Assembly: GCA_963839725.1 (NCBI GenBank)
Contig: CAWIWT010000001.1
Location: forward strand, 434,001-498,000
Length of the DNA: 64,000 nucleotides
Direction of reading: 5' to 3'
Source of the DNA: Kumtagia sp963839725
GTDB lineage: Bacteria; Pseudomonadota; Alphaproteobacteria; Rhizobiales; Rhizobiaceae
The translations under genes and the position numbers were made by a program. Below, one piece after another: positions 1-7,816 of this stretch. The notes beneath the pieces are model-generated. The model worked only from the letters and a program-made list of their open reading frames with translations, searched no databases and was not told the origin of the DNA. Position 1 is the stretch's first letter, and every line of letters starts with the position of its first letter.

Positions 1-182
1 ATCACCACCATGCGGATGGGCTCGCCGACCTGGATCGCCGCCAGGCCGATGCCTGGCGCATCGTACATGGTATCGAGCATGTCGTTGGAGAACTTCTTCA
101 ATGACGCGTCAAAGCGTTCGACCGGCTTGGACGCCATTCGCAGAACAGGATCGGGGAGGATTATCAGCGGCTTGATCGACAT
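1..182 (-). CDS. def: Peptide deformylase, N-terminal part (cut by window start)
   Basis: Peptide deformylase removes the N-formyl group from nascent proteins. Only the first 60 codons are present, starting at an ATG whose complement is at 180-182. The visible protein begins MSIKPLIILPDPVLR and contains the family motif I signature GIGLAAIQVG, which forms part of the metal-centred active site. The remaining motifs (EGCLS, HExxH) lie outside the window. It is divergent from rmuC, a neighbour arrangement common in Rhizobiales. The product call is firm because motif I is diagnostic. Whether the gene is intact cannot be seen. Confidence 0.93.
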   Translation of the reverse strand, partial: MSIKPLIILPDPVLRMASKPVERFDASLKKFSNDMLDTMYDAPGIGLAAIQVGEPIRMVV

Positions 183-286
183 GCGATTCAGGTAATCGCT
201 CGCGCAAAAACCGTCAACGGGGGCGTGCACGCGTCGTTCACCTTTTGATCTGTAATGTCGACGCGAATCGGATATCGTTTCGCCGG

Positions 287-1546
287 ATGACCAATCTTAC
301 CGAAATCCTCGCACAGCCGGTCGCTCAATTCGGCGCGACGATAGTCACCCTTGGCCAGGCGCTGCTCGGCGTTGCCGGGCTATTGCTCCTGCTTCTACTC
401 GTGCTCATCGTGTCGTTGTGGCGCTCCGCTTCGGCTCGGGCGCTCGCTGCGGCGGAGGCCGCGGACCATGCACGCGAAACGGAAAGCCGCATGGCCGGCA
501 TCCTGCAGGCGCAAGCCGAAATGCAAGGGCGTATGAGCGTGGTGGCCGATGTGCTCGGTGCACGTCAGGCGGAACTCAACCAGTCTATCGGCCAGCGGCT
601 GGACGCCATGACCGGCCGCATTGGTCAGACCATGGCGGAGCAAACCAAATCCACCCATGAGAACCTGGCCAGATTGCAGGAACGGCTCGCGGTCATCGAC
701 ACGGCGCAGAACAACATCCAGTCGCTGGCGGGACAGGTCGTGCAACTTCAGGCGATCCTGTCAAACAAGCAGACACGCGGCGCCTTCGGTCAGTCGCGCA
801 TGGAGGCGATCGTCGCGGACGGCCTGCCGCAAGGCGGCTATGCGTTCCAGGAGACGCTTTCCAATGGCAGCCGTCCGGATTGCACGGTGAAGATGCCGAA
901 TGGCGCGCCGCGGCTGGTCATCGACGCCAAGTTTCCTCTGGAAGCGTGGAATGCGATCCGCACAGCGGCGGAGGCCAATTCGACGGGCGAGGCGCAGAAG
1001 GCCGCTCAGCAGGCATTCCGCCGCGATCTCGACGTTCACATTCGGGCTATCTCCGAAAAGTATCTGATCACCGGCGAGACGCACGACACCGCCTTCATGT
1101 TCGTGCCGTCGGAATCGATTTTCGCGGAGATCCACGAGAACTTCGAACAGGTGGTGCATCGCGCCCACCGAGCCCGCATCGTCATTGTCTCGCCTTCACT
1201 ACTGATGTTGTCGATCCAAGTGATCCAGTCGATCCTCAAGGACGCATCGATGCGCGAGCAAGCGCACCTGATCCAGGGCGAGGTGATCCGCCTGATGGAG
1301 GACGTCCAGCGCGTCGACGAGCGTGTGCGCAAGCTGCAGACGCATTTCAGTCAGGCGAGCAAGGATATAGACGACATTCTGGTATCAGCTTCGAAGGTCA
1401 CCAAGCGCGGCCAGAAGATCGAAGCGCTGGAGTTTGGCGATGCTCCTGTTGCGCCGGGCGCGACTGATGTCGACGCACAGAGACTGCGCGGCGCGGAGAG
1501 CAAGACCGGTCAGCTACGGCTGCGCGTCGTCGAGGATCGGGACTGA
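287..1546 (+). CDS. rmuC: DNA recombination protein RmuC
   Basis: RmuC is a membrane-anchored protein with a restriction-endonuclease-like fold that limits recombination at inverted repeats. The 419-aa product starts MTNLTEILAQP, has one hydrophobic segment at about residues 25-45 (VAGLLLLLLLVLIVSLW), a long coiled-coil-like region to about residue 170, then the conserved domain with PRLVIDAKFPLEAW and FVPSESIFAEIHE, both typical of RmuC. I chose the ATG at 287. An in-frame TTG at 245 would add 14 residues with no membrane or motif value. It is divergent from def. Confidence 0.93.
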   Translation: MTNLTEILAQPVAQFGATIVTLGQALLGVAGLLLLLLLVLIVSLWRSASARALAAAEAADHARETESRMAGILQAQAEMQGRMSVVADVLGARQAELNQSIGQRLDAMTGRIGQTMAEQTKSTHENLARLQERLAVIDTAQNNIQSLAGQVVQLQAILSNKQTRGAFGQSRMEAIVADGLPQGGYAFQETLSNGSRPDCTVKMPNGAPRLVIDAKFPLEAWNAIRTAAEANSTGEAQKAAQQAFRRDLDVHIRAISEKYLITGETHDTAFMFVPSESIFAEIHENFEQVVHRAHRARIVIVSPSLLMLSIQVIQSILKDASMREQAHLIQGEVIRLMEDVQRVDERVRKLQTHFSQASKDIDDILVSASKVTKRGQKIEALEFGDAPVAPGATDVDAQRLRGAESKTGQLRLRVVEDRD

Positions 1547-1636
1547 CGGCGCTCGCTTGACGGGCATTTCCTGAAGCATCTTGCGTTTGCCCAAATCTCC
1601 TGATTCATTCGGGAAAAATCAGCAGGAGGACGAACC

Positions 1637-1771
1637 ATGGCAAAAGGCCAGATGCGTGCGAAAAAGGAAACCCGTAAACCGAAAAAGGACGCCAAGAAGG
1701 CAGTGCCGGCAGCGCCAGTGCTGAAAGCTGCGCCAGTTCCGGCGATGAAGATCAAGGAAAAGACTAAGTAG
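1637..1771 (+). CDS. Small basic Lys/Ala-rich protein (44 aa)
   Basis: A 44-residue ORF, MAKGQMRAKKETRKPKKD..., about one third lysine or arginine, with an Ala/Pro/Val-rich middle. A strong Shine-Dalgarno AGGAGGA (1624-1630) sits 6 bases before the ATG, which is the main reason for calling it. I recall short proteins with an MAKGQ..RETRKPKK start in other rhizobia, but no function is known to me. The composition suggests a nucleic-acid-binding or disordered protein (inference only). It is downstream of rmuC with a 90-bp gap and probably has its own transcription start. Confidence 0.7.
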   Translation: MAKGQMRAKKETRKPKKDAKKAVPAAPVLKAAPVPAMKIKEKTK

Positions 1772-2153
1772 CCAGCTTCAAACCGATAGCCCGTACTGTC
1801 GTCCCGGCTGACCTATCTGCGCCAGCAGATTGTTCACTTGCTGGTTTGCTTGGACCTTTCCGACGGGCGCGAACGCTCAACGCCGTCATCCGGGAAGTCG
1901 CGCGGAGCGAAGCGACAAGCGGCTGTCCGGGATCCATTCCGTAAGCGCGCCAGGTTTGTCGCGGAAACGGCGACAGATAGACTGTCAGAATGCGGAATGG
2001 ATACCGGCTCGCGGTCGCTAACGCTCCCTTGGCCGGTATGAGGGGATGCCCGCCGGATATCGCCACCGCGAGACCTATCATACGCACGCCGATGAAATCA
2101 GCGCATTGGCAGTTGACTGTCAACTCCCGCATCCTCGCGGCTGAAGCGAGTCT
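1772..2153. repeat. Intergenic region with dispersed inverted repeat
   Basis: This 382-bp gap between convergent genes holds no credible gene. It contains a mesorhizobial-type dispersed repeat at about 1881-2060: GGATCCATTCCG (1930-1941) faces CGGAATGGATACC (1993-2005), with GTCATCCGGGAAGTCGC nearby. Short ORFs across it have no ribosome-binding sites and follow the repeat composition. It may act as a bidirectional transcription end, but no classic U-tract hairpin is visible. Confidence 0.6.
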
Positions 2154-2444
2154 TCAAAGCGGCTCGTAGTCGATCTCGAGAAAATCCGCGACTTCTGGAA
2201 CCCAGCGGTCGCGCACGAAGGCGACGTGAAAGGGATGATCGTTGTAGCCGCTGTAGGCAGTCTGATCCGCGAACTCCATCGAGAAGCCGAAACGGTAGCT
2301 GTTCTTCGGGCTGACCTGCCGCAACTGCTCGAATTTCTCCACGACCGGTATGTCGGAAAGCTTCCTCGCCTCGTCGAGGAAATCGGCCTCTTCATTGGAG
2401 CCGGCCTTGTGCTTCAGCGTGAACACCACGGTATGACGGATCAT
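2154..2444 (-). CDS. Dabb-family (stress-responsive A/B barrel) protein
   Basis: A 96-aa protein starting MIRHTVVFTLKHKAG with the Dabb-domain pattern: an N-terminal HTV.F.LK strand, a central YRFGFSMEF strand and a C-terminal HPFHVAFVRDRW segment. Dabb proteins are small dimeric alpha+beta barrels. Some act in polyketide or aromatic metabolism, but most bacterial ones have no assigned role. An AAGGAGC Shine-Dalgarno precedes the ATG. It lies 23 bp downstream of nudC on the same strand and is probably cotranscribed. Confidence 0.85.
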   Translation of the reverse strand: MIRHTVVFTLKHKAGSNEEADFLDEARKLSDIPVVEKFEQLRQVSPKNSYRFGFSMEFADQTAYSGYNDHPFHVAFVRDRWVPEVADFLEIDYEPL

Positions 2445-2467
2445 GTGGGCTCCTTGTTGGAACGGCG

Positions 2468-3409
2468 TTATGGATTTTCCGCCCAGTAGCGGATGAGATG
2501 ATGCGCGATCGCGCCCGGGGGCGGGACGCCGATGCCGTCCGGGTGACGCTTTTCGAGCATGGATAGAACCTCGTCGCGCGAAAACCAGCGGCAATCCTCC
2601 AACTCGGCCTCGCCGCGGTGAATGTCCTCGTTCAGCGCCTCGCCGAAACATCCGATCATCAGCGAGTAGGGAAACGGCCATGGTTGGCTGGCGTGATAGA
2701 CAACGCGGCCAAGCCGGATACCGGCTTCTTCCAGCGTCTCGCGTCGCACTGCCGCCTCGATCGTCTCGCCCGGCTCGATGAAGCCGGCGAGCGAGGAGTA
2801 CATGCCGGGAGCGAAGTGTGCGCCGCGGCCCATGAGGCATTTGTCCTTGGTGACCGCCAGCATGATCGCCACCGGATCGGTCCGCGGAAAATGCTCGGTG
2901 CCGCATCCCGCGCAGAGTCGTTTGTAGCCGCCTGCGCGGATCTCTGTCGGCTGGCCGCATTTGCCGCAGAATTGATGGTTGGCATGCCAGGAAAGCAGCG
3001 CGGCTGCCTGCGCAAGCGCCCCGAGCTCCGGCGCCGCGAGCAAGCCTTGAACATTCACTGATCGATGATCGATCGCCTTGATCGCCTCCGGCAATTCCTC
3101 CGGTTCGATCCCGGCGACCGCCGCGATGACAGGGCCCTTGTCATCCTGGCCAAGAAGGATCGCCTGTTTGGCGGACATTCCAAGCGCAACAGCATCGGCG
3201 AGCGCGAAGAAGGGCTCGAACCCCTCGCCGTTAAGCTTGAGATAGGCGCGGCCGCCGCGTGTCAGCATCACCCGTACCGCCGGGTCGGCCAACGCCACCG
3301 TCACGGAATCGTCGCTGCGTTTCTCCGACTGGCGGTCGATGGTATTGCCGGCGAAGCCGACAAACTGGCTGGGCTCGCGCTCGGGCGCGTCAAACAGGCG
3401 AAAGGTCAT
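2468..3409 (-). CDS. nudC: NAD(+) diphosphatase NudC (Nudix hydrolase)
   Basis: NudC cleaves NADH/NAD+ to nicotinamide mononucleotide and AMP and can remove NAD caps from RNA. The 313-aa protein shows the full family plan: an N-terminal domain, a zinc ribbon with CGKCG and CAGCG pairs, the Nudix box GFIEPGETIEAAVRRETLEE, and the NudC-specific SQPWPFPYSLM motif just after it. All catalytic glutamates of the Nudix box are present. The start MTFRLFDAPE is well placed, 33 bp downstream of the HIT gene stop. Confidence 0.96.
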   Translation of the reverse strand: MTFRLFDAPEREPSQFVGFAGNTIDRQSEKRSDDSVTVALADPAVRVMLTRGGRAYLKLNGEGFEPFFALADAVALGMSAKQAILLGQDDKGPVIAAVAGIEPEELPEAIKAIDHRSVNVQGLLAAPELGALAQAAALLSWHANHQFCGKCGQPTEIRAGGYKRLCAGCGTEHFPRTDPVAIMLAVTKDKCLMGRGAHFAPGMYSSLAGFIEPGETIEAAVRRETLEEAGIRLGRVVYHASQPWPFPYSLMIGCFGEALNEDIHRGEAELEDCRWFSRDEVLSMLEKRHPDGIGVPPPGAIAHHLIRYWAENP

Positions 3410-3442
3410 GGTTCACTTCAGTCGGTGGGAATTGTGTCGACC

Positions 3443-3862
3443 CTATAGCGCGGCCCTGATCTTGTCGATCAACGCATGCATCGCGTGCGCCTTGTAGGGT
3501 TCGCGTGGCCCAAAACCCCACACCGGGCCCGGCCAGCCGGGATCGCCTTCGGAGCGCGCCACGATATGAACATGGAGCTGCCGCACGATGTTGCCGAGCG
3601 CACCGGAATTGATCTTGGAGCAGCCCGTTGCGCTCTTGAGGCCCTGCGCGACCATGTTGGTCTCGAAAGTCAGCATCGCCTGATCGAGTGGCGTGAGGTC
3701 GTGCAGTTCAGCGATGCCGGGACGTTGCGGAATGAGCAGCAGCCACGGCCAACGCTGATCGTTCATCAGCCGCAGTTCGCACAGGCCGAGCCACATCAGT
3801 GGCACGCTGTCGCCCTCCAGCCGCGCGTCCAATTCAAAACCGGCCTTTTGGCCAGGCATCAT
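3443..3862 (-). CDS. HIT family protein (histidine triad hydrolase-like)
   Basis: A 139-aa HIT-fold protein with the active-site loop QLHVHIVAR near residue 96. The central histidine that acts as the nucleophile in HIT enzymes is kept, while the third histidine of the classic H-x-H-x-H triad is replaced by valine. This variant is what I recall for rhizobial HIT proteins annotated as Ap4A hydrolase-like. Likely substrates are dinucleoside polyphosphates or nucleoside phosphoramidates (inference). It probably forms an operon with nudC and the Dabb gene, giving two adjacent nucleotide-cleaving enzymes. Confidence 0.9.
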   Translation of the reverse strand: MMPGQKAGFELDARLEGDSVPLMWLGLCELRLMNDQRWPWLLLIPQRPGIAELHDLTPLDQAMLTFETNMVAQGLKSATGCSKINSGALGNIVRQLHVHIVARSEGDPGWPGPVWGFGPREPYKAHAMHALIDKIRAAL

Positions 3863-4034
3863 CGGCGTTCCCCGTCATTTATCGAAGGCTAGATGTCGCG
3901 CCCCGCGCCTGCAAGCGATTCATGGGCGCGAAGCATTATTTGAGCGCTGTCTTCGCTACGAGTTCAACCCTCTGGCCAATTGACTCCGTTAGCCTTCATT
4001 CCCCAAAGTTAACTCCTAGCGAGAGAAAGAGATC

Positions 4035-5222
4035 ATGAACATCAAGGCTGACAATACGCAGCAGCTTGCCGTGCCGTTCAATTATGAAAAGCTTGACCGG
4101 TTGATGGAGGCAGCGGGTATCGACGTTTTGGTCGCTACCTCGAAGCACAATGTCCAGTATCTGCTCGGCGGCTACAAATTCATCTTCTTTGCCGCGATGG
4201 ATGCGATCGGCCACAGCCGCTACCTTCCGGTGGTGGTCTATGAGAAGGGCCGCCCGGACCATGCCGCCTATGTCGGCAACCGGATGGAGGGCGGTGAGCA
4301 CGCCAACCGCCCGTTCTGGACGCCCAATGTCCATACGGCCACCTGGGGCACGGTGGACGCCGCCAATCTCGCTGCCGACCACATCCGCAAGATTGCGAAG
4401 CCCGGCGCACGTATCGGCATCGAACCGCCTTTCCTGCCTTCCGATGCGCATGCGGTATTCGAAAAGCTTGGCAACAGCGCGACACTCGTCGACGCGACCT
4501 GGGTGTTCGAACGGCTGCGCGCCATCAAGACGCCAGAAGAACTTGAAAAGCTGCGTGCCGCTTCGGAACTGATCACCGACTCCATGCTGGCGACAATCGA
4601 ATGGGCGGGTGAAGGTTCGACCAAGACAGAGATTATAGAACGGCTGCGCAAGGAAGAGACCAAGCGCGGCCTGCATTTTGAATATTGCCTGCTGACGTTG
4701 GGCCCCAGCCATAACCGTGCCGCCTCGCCGCAGGCGTGGAAACCGGGCGAAGTTCTGTCGATCGATTCCGGTGGCAACTATCACGGTTACATCGGCGATC
4801 TCTGCCGCATGGGCGTTCTGGGCGAGCCGGACGCCGAGCTTGAGGATCTCTTGTCGGAAATCGAAGCGGTGCAGCAGGCGGCGTTCTCGAAGGTACGCGC
4901 CGGTGCGCTGGGAGGCGACGTCATCTCCCATGCGGAGGGTGTGCTCAAAGCCTCACCGAGCGCGGCCTTCACCGATTTCTTTGCGCACGGCATGGGGCTG
5001 ATCAGTCATGAAGTACCGTTCCTGATGACTGACCACCCCGTCGCCTATGAGGGCGTGGATGCGGCGAACCCATTGGAGGAAGGAATGGTGCTATCGGTGG
5101 AGACAACCATGCTGCACCCGACGCGTGGCTTCATCAAACTCGAGGACACACTGACGGTCACCGATTCCGGCTACGAAATGTTCGGCGAACGCGGTCGCGG
5201 CTGGAACCGGGGCGGCCGGTAG
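4035..5222 (+). CDS. M24 family metallopeptidase (Xaa-Pro aminopeptidase/prolidase-like)
   Basis: A 395-aa two-domain protein: a creatinase-like N-domain (about 20-155) and a pita-bread C-domain. All five metal ligands are visible: D244 (SIDSGG), D255 (GDLCRMG), H318 (FAHGMGL), E356 (SVETT) and E370 (KLEDT), so a dinuclear peptidase is expected. The substrate could be Xaa-Pro peptides or a small amidine such as creatine-like compounds; the family covers both. It stands alone, divergent from the HIT gene, with AGCGAGAGAAAG before the ATG. Confidence 0.9.
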   Translation: MNIKADNTQQLAVPFNYEKLDRLMEAAGIDVLVATSKHNVQYLLGGYKFIFFAAMDAIGHSRYLPVVVYEKGRPDHAAYVGNRMEGGEHANRPFWTPNVHTATWGTVDAANLAADHIRKIAKPGARIGIEPPFLPSDAHAVFEKLGNSATLVDATWVFERLRAIKTPEELEKLRAASELITDSMLATIEWAGEGSTKTEIIERLRKEETKRGLHFEYCLLTLGPSHNRAASPQAWKPGEVLSIDSGGNYHGYIGDLCRMGVLGEPDAELEDLLSEIEAVQQAAFSKVRAGALGGDVISHAEGVLKASPSAAFTDFFAHGMGLISHEVPFLMTDHPVAYEGVDAANPLEEGMVLSVETTMLHPTRGFIKLEDTLTVTDSGYEMFGERGRGWNRGGR

Positions 5223-5495
5223 CACATCAAAAACGCTAGCGCGTAGGGCTTCGGGGCCTGCTAACAGTGGTTTTGTGGCCATGCAGCGCCGTCAGGCAGG
5301 CTTGCGCCAGGACCCAGCGTAATATAACTGCCGAAGGCACCTTACTCGCGCCTGCGCGCGACAAAGCAGAAGGACTGGATCCCGGGTCTTCCTTCGCTTT
5401 GCTCAGTGCCCGGGAAGACGAGGTTGAGGCGTCGTGGCCACCAGAGCCGCGGAAGCGGGCTAGCCGCAACGTTCTCAAGTTTTGCCGAACACAGT
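5223..5495. repeat. Intergenic gap with short dispersed inverted repeat
   Basis: No gene seen between the convergent M24 and cupin genes. At about 5376-5425 the motif GGATCCCGGGTCTTCC faces GCCCGGGAAGACGAG, an imperfect hairpin of the GGATCCCGGGTCT type that is scattered through mesorhizobial genomes. It may function as a transcription end, but no U-tract follows. Confidence 0.5.
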
Positions 5496-5912
5496 CTATT
5501 TCGCGGCCGGCGGAATCAGCCGGAAATCCGGAAGCTCGCGCAGCGCCAATTCCGGCCCGGCCGGCGAGTAGACGACGAACAGCAGCATCGGGCCGGTGCC
5601 GGTGTTGAGAGTCGAGTGGAAGCGGCTTTTCGGTATATAGACCGTGCAGCCGGGTCCGACTTGTCTGACCACCGGATTGCCGTTCTCATCCTCGACCATC
5701 TGCTCGCCATTGCCGGAGATCACGAAGATGATTTCCTCGGCACCGGGATGGTTGTGTCGCGTATGACCCTTGCCGGAATGCAGGTCGACCACGCCGCCGG
5801 AAAAGCGCGAAGCACCATTCACCTCGGGCGCGATGGTAAGTGCCAGCCGACCCCAGTCGAAACCGAGATTGTCGACGTCCTTCGGATAGACGAAGTTGCG
5901 TTCCTTGCTCAT
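5496..5912 (-). CDS. Cupin domain protein
   Basis: A 138-aa single-domain cupin starting MSKERNFVYPKDVDN. Cupin motif 1 is recognisable as HTRHNHPGAEEIIFVISG (metal ligands H-x-H and E) and motif 2 as IPKSRFHSTLNTG with the fourth histidine. All metal-ligand positions are therefore kept, so a metal-dependent isomerase, dioxygenase or small-molecule sensor is possible. It lies 12 bp downstream of the TIM-barrel gene on the same strand and is surely cotranscribed with it under the promoter near 6817-6845. Confidence 0.88.
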   Translation of the reverse strand: MSKERNFVYPKDVDNLGFDWGRLALTIAPEVNGASRFSGGVVDLHSGKGHTRHNHPGAEEIIFVISGNGEQMVEDENGNPVVRQVGPGCTVYIPKSRFHSTLNTGTGPMLLFVVYSPAGPELALRELPDFRLIPPAAK

Positions 5913-5924
5913 GGCTGACCTCCC

Positions 5925-6776
5925 TCAGTTCCGATGCCCTGCATTGCTGATGGCAAGGCTCTTGAAGTCCGCAGTCTGCTTGGCGATGGCCGCTTCCGCC
6001 GGGAGGCGCTCCATACTCGAGGCGCCGTAGAAGCCGTGCATGCCTTCGACGCGCTCCAGAATGTAGCGCGCATCCTCCGGCATCGAGATCGGTCCGCCAT
6101 GGCAAAGCATGATCACATCCTTGCGCACCGAACGCGCCGCTTCCACGATCGCCTCGATTTCCTCGACGCAATCGTCGAGTGATTTCGCGCTGGTCGCGCC
6201 AATCGTGCCGCCGGTCGTCACCCCCATATGCGCGACGATGATATCGGCACCGGCACCGGTCATGGCGCGCGCCTCGTCGGCGTTGAACACATAGGGTGTC
6301 GTCAGCAGGTCGAGTTTATGCGCGGCGGCGATCATGTCGACTTCCAACCCATAGCCCATGCCGGTCTCCTCGAAGCTCTGGCGCATGGCGCCATCGAAAA
6401 GCCCGATGGTCGGGAAGTTCTGAACCCCGGAAAAGCCGATGTCCTTCAATTCGGCGAGAAAGCGGGGCATCAGGATGAACGGGTCCGTGCCGTTGACGCC
6501 GGCCAGCACCGGCGTGTGCTTGACGACCGGCAGCACCTCGACGGCCATCTCCTTCACAATTTCGTTAGCATTGCCATAGGCGAGCAGGCCGGCAGCCGAG
6601 CCGCGACCCGCCATGCGGTAGCGCCCGGAATTATAGATGATGATCAGGTCGATTCCGCCGGCTTCCTCCGACTTGGCGGACAGGCCTGTACCCGCGCCGC
6701 CGCCTACAATCGGCACGCCGTCGGCAATCATTCTGGTGAACTTTTCGACAATCGACTTTCGCGAAATCACCGGCAT
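5925..6776 (-). CDS. Phosphoenolpyruvate hydrolase-family TIM-barrel protein
   Basis: A 283-aa protein of the 'TIM-barrel signal transduction/PEP hydrolase' family (PF09370 type): MPVISRKSIVEKF, GGGAGTGLSAKSEEAGG, IIIYNSGRYRMAGRGSAAGL, NGTDPF, VAHMGVTTGGTIG and LCHGGPISMPEDA are all characteristic. The family is distantly related to the PEP mutase/isocitrate lyase superfamily and often sits next to Tm-1-like (UPF0261) proteins; here it is paired with a cupin instead. I chose ATG 6776 because a sigma70-like promoter (6817-6845) lies between it and an upstream in-frame ATG at 6833. Function in the cell is unproven. Confidence 0.85.
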   Translation of the reverse strand: MPVISRKSIVEKFTRMIADGVPIVGGGAGTGLSAKSEEAGGIDLIIIYNSGRYRMAGRGSAAGLLAYGNANEIVKEMAVEVLPVVKHTPVLAGVNGTDPFILMPRFLAELKDIGFSGVQNFPTIGLFDGAMRQSFEETGMGYGLEVDMIAAAHKLDLLTTPYVFNADEARAMTGAGADIIVAHMGVTTGGTIGATSAKSLDDCVEEIEAIVEAARSVRKDVIMLCHGGPISMPEDARYILERVEGMHGFYGASSMERLPAEAAIAKQTADFKSLAISNAGHRN

Positions 6777-6816
6777 AATGGGCTCGTCGATGGTTGCTTT
6801 TTTTTGAGACGAGCGT

Positions 6817-6845
6817 ATCGTATTGACATGCAAGTCTCACGTCAA
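6817..6845 (-). promoter_or_regulatory. Sigma70-like promoter overlapping the tetR start region
   Basis: On the minus strand, TTGACG (6840-6845) and TACGAT (6817-6822) are separated by exactly 17 bp, a good match to a housekeeping promoter for the TIM-barrel/cupin operon. It overlaps a dyad in which TTGAC faces GTCAA across about 12 bp (6824-6845) and the proposed start of the divergent TetR gene. The dyad is a natural candidate for the TetR operator, giving coupled control of both directions. Confidence 0.6.
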
Positions 6846-7451
6846 CCAATGGTCGACATCGAAATCGAACGCGGCCCCAAGGCTCGAACGCGTCGCCTGA
6901 TGTTGCAGACCGCAAGCCGCCTGATGCAGGACGGCGTGACGCCCTCGGTAACCGAGGCGGCGGAAGCAGCCGGTGTATCACGCGCCACGGCCTACCGTTA
7001 CTTCCCCAGCCAGGCCGCCCTTGTGCAAGCCGTGGTGGATGAAGGGTTGGGACCGATCCTGACCTGGACCTCTTTATCGAAGAATGCCGAGCAGCGTGTC
7101 GACGATTTACTGGCGAGTTCGTTGCCGCGTATCGAAGCGTATGAGGCGACGTTCAAAGCCGCATTGAAGCTGTCGCTCGACCAGTGGGCGCGCCGCCAGG
7201 CGGGCACGCTGGGAGATGAGGAACGGGTCACGCGCGGCCATCGCAAGGAACTGCTGAGGGACGCTCTTTCTCCCTTGCGCGGGTCCCTGCCGCCTGCGCA
7301 GTTTGATCGCCTGGCACAAGCGCTTTCGCTGGTGTTCGGTGTCGAGGTAATGATCGTGCTGAAGGACATATGGGGCTTGGACGGCGTCGAAACGCAGTCG
7401 GTCGCACGTTGGATGGCTGGTGCGTTGGTAAGGGCTTCAATTGGCGTTTAG
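6828..7451 (+). CDS. TetR/AcrR family transcriptional regulator
   Basis: A 207-aa protein with an N-terminal helix-turn-helix (VTEAAEAAGVSRATAYRYFP, about 42-61) of the TetR type and an all-helical C-domain. It is divergent from the TIM-barrel/cupin operon with only about 50 bp between the starts, the usual layout for a local repressor. The start is ambiguous: ATG 6828 (MQVSRQP) or ATG 6849 (MVDIEIERG). The second leaves more room for a promoter-operator. The ligand is unknown; a compound handled by the adjacent operon is a fair guess. Confidence 0.87.
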   Translation: MQVSRQPMVDIEIERGPKARTRRLMLQTASRLMQDGVTPSVTEAAEAAGVSRATAYRYFPSQAALVQAVVDEGLGPILTWTSLSKNAEQRVDDLLASSLPRIEAYEATFKAALKLSLDQWARRQAGTLGDEERVTRGHRKELLRDALSPLRGSLPPAQFDRLAQALSLVFGVEVMIVLKDIWGLDGVETQSVARWMAGALVRASIGV

Positions 7452-7481
7452 CTGATGCGTGACCCTGTGAGTAACGCCAAT

Positions 7482-7494
7482 CTGGTTAGACCAG
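7482..7494. promoter_or_regulatory. GntR/FadR-type operator, site A1
   Basis: The perfect palindrome CTGGTTAGACCAG. The core TGGT-N3-ACCA is the known operator shape of FadR-subfamily GntR regulators (FadR, PdhR, LldR). Nearly the same sequence, CTGGTTAGACCAA, occurs at 62688-62700 upstream of the catabolic operon. It lies 30 bp after tetR and 175 bp centre-to-centre from site A2. Confidence 0.65.
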
Positions 7495-7656
7495 TTGTCG
7501 AGGCAGAAGGGCCGTCTGCTTTCGGAATAGCGTTCGTAGATCGGAGGCTTCGCAGTCGGAACGCGCCTAAACGAATAAGAACGAATAAATATCGCAAGAA
7601 TGCGGGTTAAATGACGCTTTTGTGCGGTCAACAAAGCGCTTGACGGCGAAGGTTTA

Positions 7657-7669
7657 TTGGTACTACCAG
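7657..7669. promoter_or_regulatory. GntR/FadR-type operator, site A2
   Basis: TTGGTACTACCAG, core TGGT-N3-ACCA at 7658-7668. It begins 17 bp after the start of TTGACG (7640), so it covers the expected -10/+1 region of the transporter promoter. The matching site at 62868-62880 has the same TTGAC-spacer-TTGGTANNACCAG arrangement with an 18-bp offset. This placement suggests repression. Confidence 0.65.
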
Positions 7670-7689
7670 ATTCGGAAGGAGGAGCGAAA

Positions 7690-7752
7690 ATGGCCGGGAG
7701 GGCCAGATTGCGTTCTAAGCCGGCCGGGGAGGGCCGGACCGCGATGCGGTGA
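7690..7752 (+). CDS. Candidate 20-codon leader ORF upstream of the ABC transporter
   Basis: ATG at 7690 is preceded by AGGAGGAG (7677-7684) at 5-base spacing, a stronger ribosome-binding site than most genes here. The ORF encodes 20 residues rich in Arg, Gly and Ala and ends at TGA 7750-7752, 64 bp before the binding-protein start. Its DNA contains two GGCCGG-G-AGGGCC-like blocks that could fold. It could be a regulatory leader peptide or a chance ORF. No conservation evidence is available from one sequence. Confidence 0.35.
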   Translation: MAGRARLRSKPAGEGRTAMR

Positions 7753-7816
7753 AAGTTGACGGACCGGTTGGATGAACCTCGGTCCGGAATGCCAAGGCAC
7801 AAGGGAGGAACTTGTA

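Larger units (their letters stand above)
7452..7816. promoter_or_regulatory. Control region of the carbohydrate ABC transporter operon
   Basis: This 365-bp region separates tetR from the binding-protein gene. It holds two TGGT-N3-ACCA operators (7483 and 7658), a TTGACG element at 7640-7645 placed as a -35 box ahead of the second operator, a short translated-looking leader ORF (7690-7752) and a dyad GGACCG/CGGTCC (7761-7793) just before the ribosome-binding site GGGAGGAA. No clear -10 box is visible. The long leader suggests control at both transcription and message level (inference). Confidence 0.6.

Noticed and set aside
3996..4931. 311-codon open frame on the minus strand
   Set aside because: Antisense of the M24 peptidase whose five metal ligands are all intact.
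5635..5660. TTGTCTGACCA near 5660 as a further GntR operator
   Set aside because: It lies inside the cupin coding region and the left half-site deviates from TGGT.
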